From Rhodospirillaceae bacterium (GTDB lineage: Bacteria; Pseudomonadota; Alphaproteobacteria; Rhodospirillales; UBA2165): 64,000 nt of DNA. The stretch covers positions 41,896-105,895 of the forward strand of contig JABHAA010000101.1 in assembly GCA_018674495.1 (NCBI GenBank), read 5' to 3'. The notes below the pieces were generated by a model. That model did not search any database. It was given only the letters and a program-made list of their open reading frames with translations, and had not been told where the DNA came from. How positions within the stretch are numbered: position 1 is the stretch's first letter; each line of letters opens with the position of its first letter. A program made the translations under genes and the position numbers. This document shows, in pieces, positions 24,688 through 32,564 of this stretch.

Positions 24688-25692
24688 ATGAGCGAAGACC
24701 ACCCATTCGCGCCCTACGTCCGTATTCTGGCGCGCGGCAAGACCAAGTCCCGGCCCTTTACGATTGAGGAGGCTGAGGATGCCATGAATATGATCCTGGC
24801 CGGCGAGGTGCGCCCCGAACAGTTGGGCGCGTTCCTGATGCTGCTGCGCTTCAAGGAAGAAACAGCCGAGGAAATTGCCGGCTTTGTGCGCGCCGCCCGG
24901 GCCACATTCGATTTGCCGGACCCAATTCCCAGCGTTGATCTGGATTGGTCGTCCTATGCGGGCAAGCGCCGCCAGTTACCCTGGTTCCTTCTCTCGGCGC
25001 TGGTATTGGCTGAGAACGGGGTCAAGATTTTGATGCATGGGACCGAGGGGCACACACCGGGCCGGGTCTATTTGCGGGACACGATGGAAACCCTCGGCCT
25101 GCCGGTCGCGGCGTCCTTTGCAGAGGCCGCCGCCGGTATCGAGCGCGCCGGCTTCGCCTATCTGCCGCTGGAGGTTATGAGCCAGCCTTTGCGCGATATT
25201 ATTAACCTCCGCCCCATATTGGGTCTGCGCTCGCCGGTGCATACGGTGTCCAGGTTGCTCAATCCGTTTTCGGCGCCGTATATATTGCAAGGCATATTCC
25301 ACCGAGGCTTTCAGGACACCCACCAGGTGGCGGGTCAGTTGCTGGGCTATGCCAACGTCGCCGTGTTTCGCGGCGACGGCGGCGAAATCGAACGCCGGCC
25401 CAACAAGCCCTGCGAAGTATTCACTTGCGCCGATGGCATTCTGGGCTCTGAAACTTGGCCGGTGTTGATCAACGATCCCGTTCAACCAGAAGACACCGAA
25501 ATGGATGTCCAGCGTCTGGCCAGGGTTTGGAGCGGCGCCGAGGGGGATGAATATGGCACCGCCGCGGTCACCGGTACCCTCGCCATCGCCTTGAAATTGT
25601 TGGGCCGGGCGGCGGATATGGAGGCGGCCGATATCGAGGCACGGCGCATGTGGGAAGGGCGGGACCGGGACCATATGGGCCTCGCCGCTTAG
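24688..25692 (+). CDS. ybiB: YbiB-like protein (anthranilate phosphoribosyltransferase fold)
   Basis: 334 aa. It has the TrpD/nucleoside phosphorylase class III helical domain ('FTIEEAEDAMNMILAGEVRP', 'GAFLMLLRFKEETAEEIAGF') and 'LPWFLLSALVLAENGVKILM', but the PRPP-binding loop is 'HGTEGHTPGRVY' rather than the GTGGD of true TrpD. This is the mark of YbiB proteins, which bind nucleic acids and are not anthranilate phosphoribosyltransferases. No trp genes are adjacent. The ATG at 24688 is preferred to a TTG at 24673. GC content is back to the genome average. Confidence 0.75.
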   Translation: MSEDHPFAPYVRILARGKTKSRPFTIEEAEDAMNMILAGEVRPEQLGAFLMLLRFKEETAEEIAGFVRAARATFDLPDPIPSVDLDWSSYAGKRRQLPWFLLSALVLAENGVKILMHGTEGHTPGRVYLRDTMETLGLPVAASFAEAAAGIERAGFAYLPLEVMSQPLRDIINLRPILGLRSPVHTVSRLLNPFSAPYILQGIFHRGFQDTHQVAGQLLGYANVAVFRGDGGEIERRPNKPCEVFTCADGILGSETWPVLINDPVQPEDTEMDVQRLARVWSGAEGDEYGTAAVTGTLAIALKLLGRAADMEAADIEARRMWEGRDRDHMGLAA

Positions 25693-25747
25693 GTCATGGA
25701 CTCATAGATGCCGATCACAGCTCGCCGCCATCTATGAGGCCATGACC
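25692..25747 (+). terminator. Inverted repeat after the YbiB-like gene
   Basis: Arms 25692-25710 and 25729-25747 are complementary over 19 bases with one mismatch, with an 18-nt loop. The left arm begins on the last base of the ybiB stop codon. There is no clear T-tract, so it may be a Rho-dependent or RNA-stabilising structure. The following 90 nt to the tupB start show nothing else. Confidence 0.5.
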
Positions 25748-25836
25748 TTGGTCGTCATTCCAGAAGAGGCTTTATGGCGGCCTTATTATTTGAGATGGTG
25801 CGGGATCGATCCATAAGATTTTGAGGCGATAGAACC

Positions 25837-26541
25837 ATGTCGGATGTCGGTGGCGCCTTTGCGGCGGCGGCAACGCTCATACTGAACCTGGAAAGCGGGC
25901 TGGCGGAGATTGTCGCCCTGTCGCTTCAGGTCAGCCTGATCGCGGTGGCTATTGCCTGCATCATCGGATTGCCGGTGGGCGCATCGTTAGCGGTGTTCCG
26001 CTTTCCGGGGCGCAAAGTCCTCGTCGTCATTCTGAACGCAGCGATGGGATTGCCGCCGGTGGTGGTTGGGCTGATTGTTTATCTGATGCTGTCCCGCTCC
26101 GGCCCCCTCGGCACGCTCGGGCTTTTGTTCACCCCCACCGCCATGATCATCGCCCAGGTGACTCTGATCACGCCCATCATCGCCGCCCTCACGCGTCAAT
26201 CCACCGAAGATTTGTGGAACGAATATTCGGAGCATCTGCGCTCCATCGGCTCCAGCCCGATCCAGATCGTTGGCACGTTATTATGGGACAACCGGTTCAC
26301 CCTGATCACGACCGTTTTGGCCGGTTTCGGGCGGGCCAGCGCCGAAGTGGGCGCGGTGATGATCGTCGGCGGCAATATCGATCATGTGACAAGGGTGATG
26401 ACGACTTCAATCGCGCTGGAAACCTCGAAGGGCGATCTGGCCCTGGCCCTCGGGCTCGGCATCATCCTTCTGGTGCTGGCGCTCAGCGTTAACGCGGCGG
26501 CCTTTCTGATCGGCGAAGCGGCGATGAAGCGCCATGGATAG
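25837..26541 (+). CDS. tupB: Tungstate/molybdate-type ABC transporter permease (TupB-like)
   Basis: 234 aa with about five helices and the binding-protein-dependent permease (EAA) region 'EHLRSIGSSPIQIVGTLLWD'. The sequence 'NAAMGLPPVVVGLIVYLMLS' and 'GFGRASAEVGAVMIVGGNID' match TupB/WtpB permeases, which take up tungstate or molybdate. No TupA binding protein is found before or after it. It overlaps tupC by 8 nt. A Mo/W-bisPGD enzyme is encoded at 47782-49944. Confidence 0.83.
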   Translation: MSDVGGAFAAAATLILNLESGLAEIVALSLQVSLIAVAIACIIGLPVGASLAVFRFPGRKVLVVILNAAMGLPPVVVGLIVYLMLSRSGPLGTLGLLFTPTAMIIAQVTLITPIIAALTRQSTEDLWNEYSEHLRSIGSSPIQIVGTLLWDNRFTLITTVLAGFGRASAEVGAVMIVGGNIDHVTRVMTTSIALETSKGDLALALGLGIILLVLALSVNAAAFLIGEAAMKRHG

Positions 26542-27346
26542 CGCCCTCGATCACGCCAAGAATCAAACGGTGAAGAAATCCAATCTGCTGCCGCTGACAT
26601 TCGATAGCGTTTCCTTTGAAATCGGCGGAACCAAGCTGATCAAAGAGATTTCCACTAGCTTTGAGGCCGGATCGCTGACCGTGATCTTAGGGCCGAACGG
26701 CGCTGGCAAGAGCCTGCTTTTACGCCTCGGCCACGGCTTGCTCCGGCCATCGGGCGGCGCCATCACCTGGCAAGGCACAGATACCGGCCATGCCCAGCGG
26801 GATCAGGCCATGGTGTTCCAGCGCCCGACCATGCTACGCCGATCGGTGGCGGCCAACCTCCATCATGTGTTGAAGCAGCGCAAGATTGCGCGCCCCCAGC
26901 GCCGGGATATCGTCGAAGACATGCTACAAAGGACCGGGCTCACGCGGCTCGCTAGAGCGCCAGCGCGCACCCTGTCGGTGGGCGAGCAGCAGCGCCTCGC
27001 CGTGGCTCGCGCCTGGTCGGTGAACCCTGAGGTCCTGTTCATGGATGAGCCCGCCGCCGCCCTCGATCCGGCAGCGACCCACGCCCTCGAAGACATCATC
27101 GCGGCGATCAGGGCTGCCGGAACCAAGATCATTATGTCCACCCACGATCTCGGTCAGGCGCGCCGCCTTGCCGATGACGTTGTTTTTCTATATCGGGGAC
27201 GGATGCTGGAACGGGCAACCGCCGAGCGGTTTTTCGAAAAGCCGGAAAACGATTTGGCCGAAGCGTTTTTGAACGGCGAATTGTTGTGGTGGAACCGCAA
27301 AGAATTAAAGCCACCGGATCATTTCAAGGTGCGCTGGCAAAAATAG
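26534..27346 (+). CDS. tupC: Tungstate/molybdate-type ABC transporter ATP-binding protein (TupC-like)
   Basis: 270 aa. Walker A 'ILGPNGAGKSLLLRLGHGLL', signature 'LSVGEQQRLAVARAW' (V in place of the first G) and Walker B 'VLFMDEPAAALDPAATHALE' with the H-loop 'IIMSTHDLGQARRLADDV'. No C-terminal MOP/TOBE domain is present, which fits TupC rather than ModC. Start ATG at 26534 inside the end of tupB. The C-terminal 'NGELLWWNRKELKPPDHFKV' tail is an extension. Confidence 0.83.
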   Translation: MDSALDHAKNQTVKKSNLLPLTFDSVSFEIGGTKLIKEISTSFEAGSLTVILGPNGAGKSLLLRLGHGLLRPSGGAITWQGTDTGHAQRDQAMVFQRPTMLRRSVAANLHHVLKQRKIARPQRRDIVEDMLQRTGLTRLARAPARTLSVGEQQRLAVARAWSVNPEVLFMDEPAAALDPAATHALEDIIAAIRAAGTKIIMSTHDLGQARRLADDVVFLYRGRMLERATAERFFEKPENDLAEAFLNGELLWWNRKELKPPDHFKVRWQK

Positions 27347-27363
27347 ACAGGGGGAAACAATCA

Positions 27364-28956
27364 ATGAGCGATGGGGAATTTGACTACGTAATTGTCGGCG
27401 CCGGATCAGCCGGGTGCGTTCTGGCCAACCGGCTGAGCGAGGATGGAAACGCCACCGTCTGTCTGTTGGAGGCCGGTCCCCGCGACCGAAGCTGGCAGAT
27501 CCATGTGCCGTTGGCGGTCATGTGGGCGATGATGAACGAAAAGATAAACTGGAAATTCAATTCGGCGCCGCAAAGGCAAGCCGGCGGGCGTTCCATCTAT
27601 ATGCCGCGCGGCATGACACTGGGCGGCTCCAGCGCTATCAACGGCATGGTCTATGTGCGCGGTAATCCCGCTGACTATGACGACTGGGCGGAGGCCGGCA
27701 ATGCGGGCTGGTCCTGGGCCGACGTGAAGCCCTATTTCCTCAAATCGGAAAACAACGAGCAGTTTGCCGGCGACGGCCATCACGCCGCCGGCGGGCCCTT
27801 GAATGTGACGTTCTTGTCCGATCCGAACCCGGTGGTCGATACCTTCGTTGCCGCCGCTGAAAGCCTGCAACACAGGCACAATCCCGATTTCAATGGCGAG
27901 ACCGAAGAGGGCTTTGGCATCCATCAGGTGACCCAGAAAAAGGGCAGGCGTATGTCGACGGCAACCGCCTTTCTGGATCCGGTACGGGGGCGCAAAAACC
28001 TGACCATCATGACCGATGCACCGGTGGAGCGGGTTACCTTGGAAGGCGGCTGCGCCACCGGTGTGGAACTGACGCGCGGGCGAAAAATTCTGGCCCGGCG
28101 CGAAGTGATCCTGTCGGCGGGCGCCATCACCAGCCCGAAATTGCTCCTGCAATCGGGTATCGGTGATGCATCCGAGCTTCAGGAATACGGCATCGAAGCC
28201 AAGCATCAGCTGCCTGGCGTCGGGCGCAACCTGCAGGATCACGCCTCCATCCACGCCATTGTCCGCACCAAAAGCCGGGTGCCGGTGGGCTTTTCCGTGG
28301 CTGCCCTGCCGCGCCTGGCCTGGTCGGTGGTGAACTATGCGTTACGCCGCCGGGGGCTCTGGTCTTCGAACATGGTTGAGGCCGGCGGCTTCGTCCGCAC
28401 CCGGCCCGAGCTGACCCGTCCTGATGTTCAATTTGTGCTGATGCCCGGCTACCGCGCGCGCCCGCCCCGGCTAATCGCCTATGGCCACGGCTACGCGGTG
28501 ACAACCGTATTGCTGCGCCCCAAAAGCCGGGGCAGTGTCACGCTCGCCAAGAACGGCAATGGTTTTGCACCGGTTATCGACCCACATTTTTTCGAAGAGC
28601 CGGAAGATATGGAAACGCTTTTGCAGGGCTTCAAGGAATCCCGCCGCATTCTGGAAGCCGAGCCATTTCAACAATATGAACCGTTCCACTACCAGCCCGA
28701 AACCGCCGCCTCCGACGATGATTTGCGCCAGTATATTTTGGAAAACTCGGCGACAATTTTCCATCCCGTGGGCACCTGCAAGATGGGATCGGACGCGGAC
28801 GCGGTGGTCGATGAGCGGCTTCGGGTGCACGGCGTGCAAGGTCTGCGCGTCGCCGACGCCTCGATCATGCCGACCATCTGCGGCGGCAACACTTCGGCGC
28901 CGGCCATTATGATCGGCGAAAAAGCCTCCGACATGATCAAGGAAGACGCGATTTAG
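27364..28956 (+). CDS. GMC-family FAD oxidoreductase (choline dehydrogenase-like)
   Basis: 530 aa. FAD motif 'YVIVGAGSAGCVLANRLSED' at the N-terminus, GMC signature 1 'MPRGMTLGGSSAINGMVYVR' and signature 2 'GAITSPKLLLQSGIG'; the C-terminal active-site His lies in 'FHPVGTCKMGSD', and an Asn/His partner in 'TICGGNTSAPAIMIGEKASD'. It oxidises a primary or secondary alcohol, substrate unknown. The ATG at 27364 follows GGGGGAAAC. It lies 17 nt after tupC, so perhaps one transcript. No betB or betaine uptake genes are nearby. Confidence 0.88.
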   Translation: MSDGEFDYVIVGAGSAGCVLANRLSEDGNATVCLLEAGPRDRSWQIHVPLAVMWAMMNEKINWKFNSAPQRQAGGRSIYMPRGMTLGGSSAINGMVYVRGNPADYDDWAEAGNAGWSWADVKPYFLKSENNEQFAGDGHHAAGGPLNVTFLSDPNPVVDTFVAAAESLQHRHNPDFNGETEEGFGIHQVTQKKGRRMSTATAFLDPVRGRKNLTIMTDAPVERVTLEGGCATGVELTRGRKILARREVILSAGAITSPKLLLQSGIGDASELQEYGIEAKHQLPGVGRNLQDHASIHAIVRTKSRVPVGFSVAALPRLAWSVVNYALRRRGLWSSNMVEAGGFVRTRPELTRPDVQFVLMPGYRARPPRLIAYGHGYAVTTVLLRPKSRGSVTLAKNGNGFAPVIDPHFFEEPEDMETLLQGFKESRRILEAEPFQQYEPFHYQPETAASDDDLRQYILENSATIFHPVGTCKMGSDADAVVDERLRVHGVQGLRVADASIMPTICGGNTSAPAIMIGEKASDMIKEDAI

Positions 28957-28965
28957 GGTTTTGGC

Positions 28966-29853
28966 TTAGCCCACCGCCGCCCAGGAGGGGGCGTATTCAT
29001 CGATGGTGGTGCGCCGCATATCGCGTTTGTATTTCAAATCCTCGAACGGCGTGCCCCGGTGCAGGGTGCAGCGGTTGTCCCAGATCACCAGATCGCCGGT
29101 CCGCCATTTGTGGCTGTAGACAAACGCATCCTGAGTTGCGAAATCCGACAATTCCTGGATCAGGGTTGCGCCTTCACTTGCGTCCATGCCGATGATACGG
29201 CTTGCATGGGCGCCGGCCATATAGGTTTTGCGGTTCGAGCGGGGAATGGTGCGCACCAGCGGATGCATCACCGGCGGCAGACTTTGTTCGTGCTCAAGGG
29301 TGAAATCGGTCATGCCGCCTTTTTCGCGGGAATGCCAGATCGAATGTTCGGCCACCAAATCGTCGATACGCGTTTTCATTTCGGCGCTCAGTGCATCGTA
29401 GGCGGCGCGGGCATCGGCGAAATCGGTGTTGCCGCCCTCCGGTGGAACAATGCGGCCCGACAGCATCGACCATTTGGTCGGCATCGGATTGAAGGACGAA
29501 TCTGTATGCCAGAGCCGGTCGCCGGCGCGCATTACCCGGCGCGGATGATCGGCGGCCAAAATTTCGCCGTCAAAGTCCAGATTGCCTGCGTCGAACAGAT
29601 ATTTCGGCAAGCGGTTTTTGCGGGATGGATCACCCGACGCCGAGCCGGAGGCCGATTCGCGCGGCCCGAAATAGGCGGCGAAGGCGATTTGCTGATCATC
29701 GGTGATGTTTTGACCGGGTAGCACGACAACGGCGTATTCGGCCATGGCGTCTTCGATGAAATCGATCAAAGCCGGCGTCATTTCGGCGCCTGCATCGAAG
29801 CCGGTAACTTCTGCGGCGAAATGGGCGTTCAGTTTTTTGATGTCGAAAGTCAT
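28966..29853 (-). CDS. TauD/TfdA-family Fe(II)/2-oxoglutarate dioxygenase
   Basis: 295 aa. The iron ligands are H116-x-D118 ('LWHTDSSF') and H265 ('NRCTLHRGTPF'); the 2-oxoglutarate-binding Arg is in 'RDMRRT' (277-281). The closest appearance is to the TfdA branch acting on aryloxy or small carboxylic acids, not to taurine dioxygenase specifically. It converges with the GMC gene, ending 9 nt after it, and starts 33 nt before the ATG-proximal end of an empty 64-nt gap to atpF. A second TauD-like gene is at 62436. Confidence 0.86.
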   Translation of the reverse strand: MTFDIKKLNAHFAAEVTGFDAGAEMTPALIDFIEDAMAEYAVVVLPGQNITDDQQIAFAAYFGPRESASGSASGDPSRKNRLPKYLFDAGNLDFDGEILAADHPRRVMRAGDRLWHTDSSFNPMPTKWSMLSGRIVPPEGGNTDFADARAAYDALSAEMKTRIDDLVAEHSIWHSREKGGMTDFTLEHEQSLPPVMHPLVRTIPRSNRKTYMAGAHASRIIGMDASEGATLIQELSDFATQDAFVYSHKWRTGDLVIWDNRCTLHRGTPFEDLKYKRDMRRTTIDEYAPSWAAVG

Positions 29854-29917
29854 GCGCGTGAGCGGCCCCTAATTTTCGGTGCCGCCCACAATAGCCCCAA
29901 TCGGGCCTGAGATCACC

Positions 29918-30451
29918 CTAGTTTAATTTGCTGGGCAGATCTTGAATGGCGTCGTCGATGAGGCTGGCGGCCTTGTCGCCCTGGGCCTCGTCGGCAAGCA
30001 GGGTGCGCGTCGCGTCGATGGCCAGATCGGCCGCGATAGCGCGCACTTCCGAGGTGGCGTCGGCTTCGGCCTGGGCAATACGGTCGACGGCCTGTTTTTC
30101 CCGGCGCTTGAGGGAGGCTTCCAGATCATCGGTCATGCGCTGGCGCAAAATTTGCGCTTCGTCGCGGGCGGTGGCGATAATATCCTCGCCCTCTTTTTCC
30201 GCCTCGGTCAGCTTGCGTTTTGTGGCGGCCAGGAGGTTCTGGGCTTCTTCGCGAAGCAAGGTGGCTTCTTCGATGCGCGATTGAATATCGGCGATTTTTT
30301 CATCCAGGGCCTTGGTGGCAAATCCCCAGACCGGCTTAAACAACAAGCCAACCAAAATAACAAAGGAAACCGCGACCCAGAATGTGGGTGCGTGCCAGAA
30401 CGGCTCGGCGGCGGCGCCCGATGTGGCCGCATAGGCGGTGCTGATAATCAC
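29918..30451 (-). CDS. atpF: F0F1 ATP synthase subunit b
   Basis: 177 aa. One N-terminal membrane helix ('FWVAVSFVILVGLLFKPVWG') then a long charged coiled coil (about 45-140) forming the peripheral stalk. The short periplasmic-leading segment 'MIISTAYAATSGAAAEPFWH' is common in alphaproteobacterial b subunits. Overlaps the b' stop by 4 nt (ATGA). It is the last F0 gene of the operon here; the F1 genes are not in the window, as is usual in Rhodospirillales, where F0 and F1 operons are separate. Confidence 0.95.
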   Translation of the reverse strand: MIISTAYAATSGAAAEPFWHAPTFWVAVSFVILVGLLFKPVWGFATKALDEKIADIQSRIEEATLLREEAQNLLAATKRKLTEAEKEGEDIIATARDEAQILRQRMTDDLEASLKRREKQAVDRIAQAEADATSEVRAIAADLAIDATRTLLADEAQGDKAASLIDDAIQDLPSKLN

Positions 30452-30939
30452 TTCCTTGCCTCCAATGCCTTGTCGACGGCGGCGCCTGCGGCGGCATCCG
30501 ACGGTGTAACGCCGATCAGCCGTTCGGTGGCGCCCACCGTCGCTACGACGGCGGCTTCGCGGATGCCGGACACCGCGTCCTGTTTGGCGGCCGTGATGTT
30601 TTCTTCCGCCTCTTTGACCTGCTCGGCAATTTCGCGTCCCAGCTCTTCCTGGCGGCGGCTGGCTTCGTCGTCGGCGGCGCGCGCGGCGTCTTGAATGGCG
30701 CCGCGCGCCTGTTCGCGAGCCTGAACCAGCGCCGTTTCATAGGCCTCGGAATCGACCTCGGTCTCGGCGCGCAGTTGCTCGGCGCTATCCAGGTTGTCGT
30801 CGATCTTTTCCTGGCGTTCTTCCAACACCTGGCCGATCCGCGGCAAAGCCACGCGCGCCATCAGCACATAGAGAAGAACAAACGCAATTGCCAGCCAGAT
30901 GAGCTGGGTCGGAAAGGTGGAGATATCAAATTGAGGCAT
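30448..30939 (-). CDS. atpG: F0F1 ATP synthase subunit b'
   Basis: 163 aa. N-terminal helix 'LIWLAIAFVLLYVLMARVAL' preceded by 'MPQFDISTFPTQ', the classic start of the b' (AtpX/AtpG) subunit of photosynthetic-type and alphaproteobacterial ATP synthases, followed by a coiled coil. It pairs with b as the heterodimeric stalk. The gene follows atpE after a 71-nt spacer with a hairpin at 30965-30999. Confidence 0.94.
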   Translation of the reverse strand: MPQFDISTFPTQLIWLAIAFVLLYVLMARVALPRIGQVLEERQEKIDDNLDSAEQLRAETEVDSEAYETALVQAREQARGAIQDAARAADDEASRRQEELGREIAEQVKEAEENITAAKQDAVSGIREAAVVATVGATERLIGVTPSDAAAGAAVDKALEARK

Positions 30940-30964
30940 CTGAAGTTCTCGAAGCTATTGGGCG

Positions 30965-30999
30965 CGCACTTCGGCGGAAGAAACATCCACCGAAGTGCG
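30965..30999 (-). promoter_or_regulatory. Intercistronic hairpin between atpE and atpG
   Basis: Arms 30965-30977 and 30987-30999 are complementary over 13 bases with one mismatch, which is a G-U pair in one direction. It lies just after the c subunit stop. The c ring needs many copies per stalk, so a 3' stabilising or attenuating structure here would fit unequal expression; that role is an inference. Confidence 0.55.
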
Positions 31000-31010
31000 T
31001 CCCATATGCG

Positions 31011-31235
31011 TCAGCCGAAGAGAATGATCAGCGCAATAACCAGCGCGAAAATCGCCAATGCTTCGACCAAGGCGAAGGAGACCCACGCCGTTGTCGTGAT
31101 CGCGCCGGCGGCGCCCGGGTTGCGCCCAACGGCGGTGATCAGCGCGGCCCAGATCAAGCCAATACCGATGCCGGGGCCGACAAAACCCAAAGTGGCCAAG
31201 CCGGCGCCGATGACCTTAGCGGATTCAATATCCAT
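31011..31235 (-). CDS. atpE: F0F1 ATP synthase subunit c
   Basis: 74 aa, two glycine-rich membrane helices with the polar loop 'GRNPGAAG' (R38-N39-P40) and the proton-carrying E58 in 'FALVEALAIFALVIALII'. The first helix has 'GPGIGIGLIWAALI'. Glu (not Asp) and the absence of the Na+-site pattern suggest H+ coupling. The Shine-Dalgarno AAAGGAAC precedes the ATG at 31235, 9 nt away. Confidence 0.96.
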   Translation of the reverse strand: MDIESAKVIGAGLATLGFVGPGIGIGLIWAALITAVGRNPGAAGAITTTAWVSFALVEALAIFALVIALIILFG

Positions 31236-31283
31236 AATTTAAGTTCCTTTCAGAGGTTTAGGAATTTCCGTAGCGAAAAAAAA

Positions 31284-32015
31284 TCAGTGCAGGTGAACCG
31301 CGTCCGAGATGTAGATGCAGGTCAAAATCGTGAAGATGTAGGCCTGCAAGAATGCGATTAGGAATTCGAGAGCGGTCACCGCAACCAGGCCGGCAACCGG
31401 GATGGCGCCAAAAATGCCGAGCGGAATGACGAAGCCGGCGAGCACCTTCAACAGGGTATGCCCGGCCATCATATTGGCGAACAGGCGGACGCTTAAGGAA
31501 ACCGGGCGCGACAGGTAAGAGATGATTTCAATTGGGATCAGCAGCGGCGCCATCAAGATCGGAACCCCCGGCGGCAGGAAAAACGAGAAGAATTTCATGC
31601 GGTGCTTGGCAATGGCTATGACCGTGATGGCGACGAATATAAAGGCCGCCATGGCGAAGGTCACCGCCAGATGGCTGGTATAGGTGAAGCTGTAGGGGAT
31701 CATGCCGAGGATGTTGCCGAACAGCACGAACATGAACAATGTAAAGACAAACGGGAAATAGGGTTTGCCTTCCTTGCCCACCGTGTCCGATAGCATTTTG
31801 GCGATAAACCCATAACTCAGTTCCGCCATTAATTGCCAGCGGCCTGGCACCAGGGCGCGTTTGCGGACGCTCAGCACCATCATTGCCGAAGCCGCGAGAA
31901 TGGCGAGAATCATAAAGGCCGAGGAATTGGTGAACGATACGTCGAGTTCGCCGATCCGGATCGGAATCCAGGGCGTGATTTCAAATTGTTCCAGAGGGTT
32001 ATGTGCTTCAGCCAC
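31284..32015 (-). CDS. atpB: F0F1 ATP synthase subunit a
   Basis: 243 aa, five to six helices. The essential Arg is R177 in 'SLSVRLFANMMAGHTLLKVL', and the C-terminal helix 'EFLIAFLQAYIFTILTCIYI' carries the proton path residues. Together with the c ring it forms the proton channel. The ATG at 32015 directly abuts the atpI stop (32016-32018), so translation is coupled. Confidence 0.96.
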   Translation of the reverse strand: MAEAHNPLEQFEITPWIPIRIGELDVSFTNSSAFMILAILAASAMMVLSVRKRALVPGRWQLMAELSYGFIAKMLSDTVGKEGKPYFPFVFTLFMFVLFGNILGMIPYSFTYTSHLAVTFAMAAFIFVAITVIAIAKHRMKFFSFFLPPGVPILMAPLLIPIEIISYLSRPVSLSVRLFANMMAGHTLLKVLAGFVIPLGIFGAIPVAGLVAVTALEFLIAFLQAYIFTILTCIYISDAVHLH

Positions 32016-32399
32016 TCAATCTTTCTCCGCATCAATGCCGGATGTATCGCTTTTATCGCTTGCTTGGCCGCCGCGACGGTAGCCCGCTCCATACTTGAAG
32101 CCGTTGGCAACGCGATAAATACTCAAAAATCCAGCCATGCTCCCCAATAGCGTAAATACAATCATCAACCAAGGTTTTGTATCCAACCACCGGTCCATAA
32201 AGATTCCGATGCCGATACCAACCCCCAACGCCGCGATCATTTCGGTTCCGATGCGCCCGGCCAGAGCCAAACCGCTTCGCCGAGCCGCCAACACTTCCCC
32301 GCTTTCCTCAACGCCATTTGAACCCGCATCATGGCCGCGCAAGCGGCGAATGCGTGCTTCAAATTTTTCGTCGGACCGTGGATCGATTTCCTCGTTCAT
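32016..32399 (-). CDS. atpI: AtpI / F0F1 ATPase assembly-associated protein
   Basis: 127 aa. A charged N-terminus ('MNEEIDPRSDEKFEARIRRL') is followed by two helices, 'LAGRIGTEMIAALGVGIGIG' and 'PWLMIVFTLLGSMAGFLSIY', the AtpI/AtpZ pattern; such proteins help c-ring assembly and may transport Mg2+. The ATG at 32399 is chosen over alternative starts up to 32519, whose extra codons are unlike the family. It is the first gene of the atp operon. Confidence 0.88.
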   Translation of the reverse strand: MNEEIDPRSDEKFEARIRRLRGHDAGSNGVEESGEVLAARRSGLALAGRIGTEMIAALGVGIGIGIFMDRWLDTKPWLMIVFTLLGSMAGFLSIYRVANGFKYGAGYRRGGQASDKSDTSGIDAEKD

Positions 32400-32564
32400 C
32401 GCGAAGAACTCCACCGCCAAATGCAGCCGGGGTAAGGGCCGAAAACTCCTTCCGATAGAAGTCGCGCCATTGAATTCGCGGGGACCATATCTGCCGTACC
32501 CATGGCTGTCAAGGATCAAAGGCTACGGCATAACTCTATGAAATAAAACGATTAAAATGGATAT

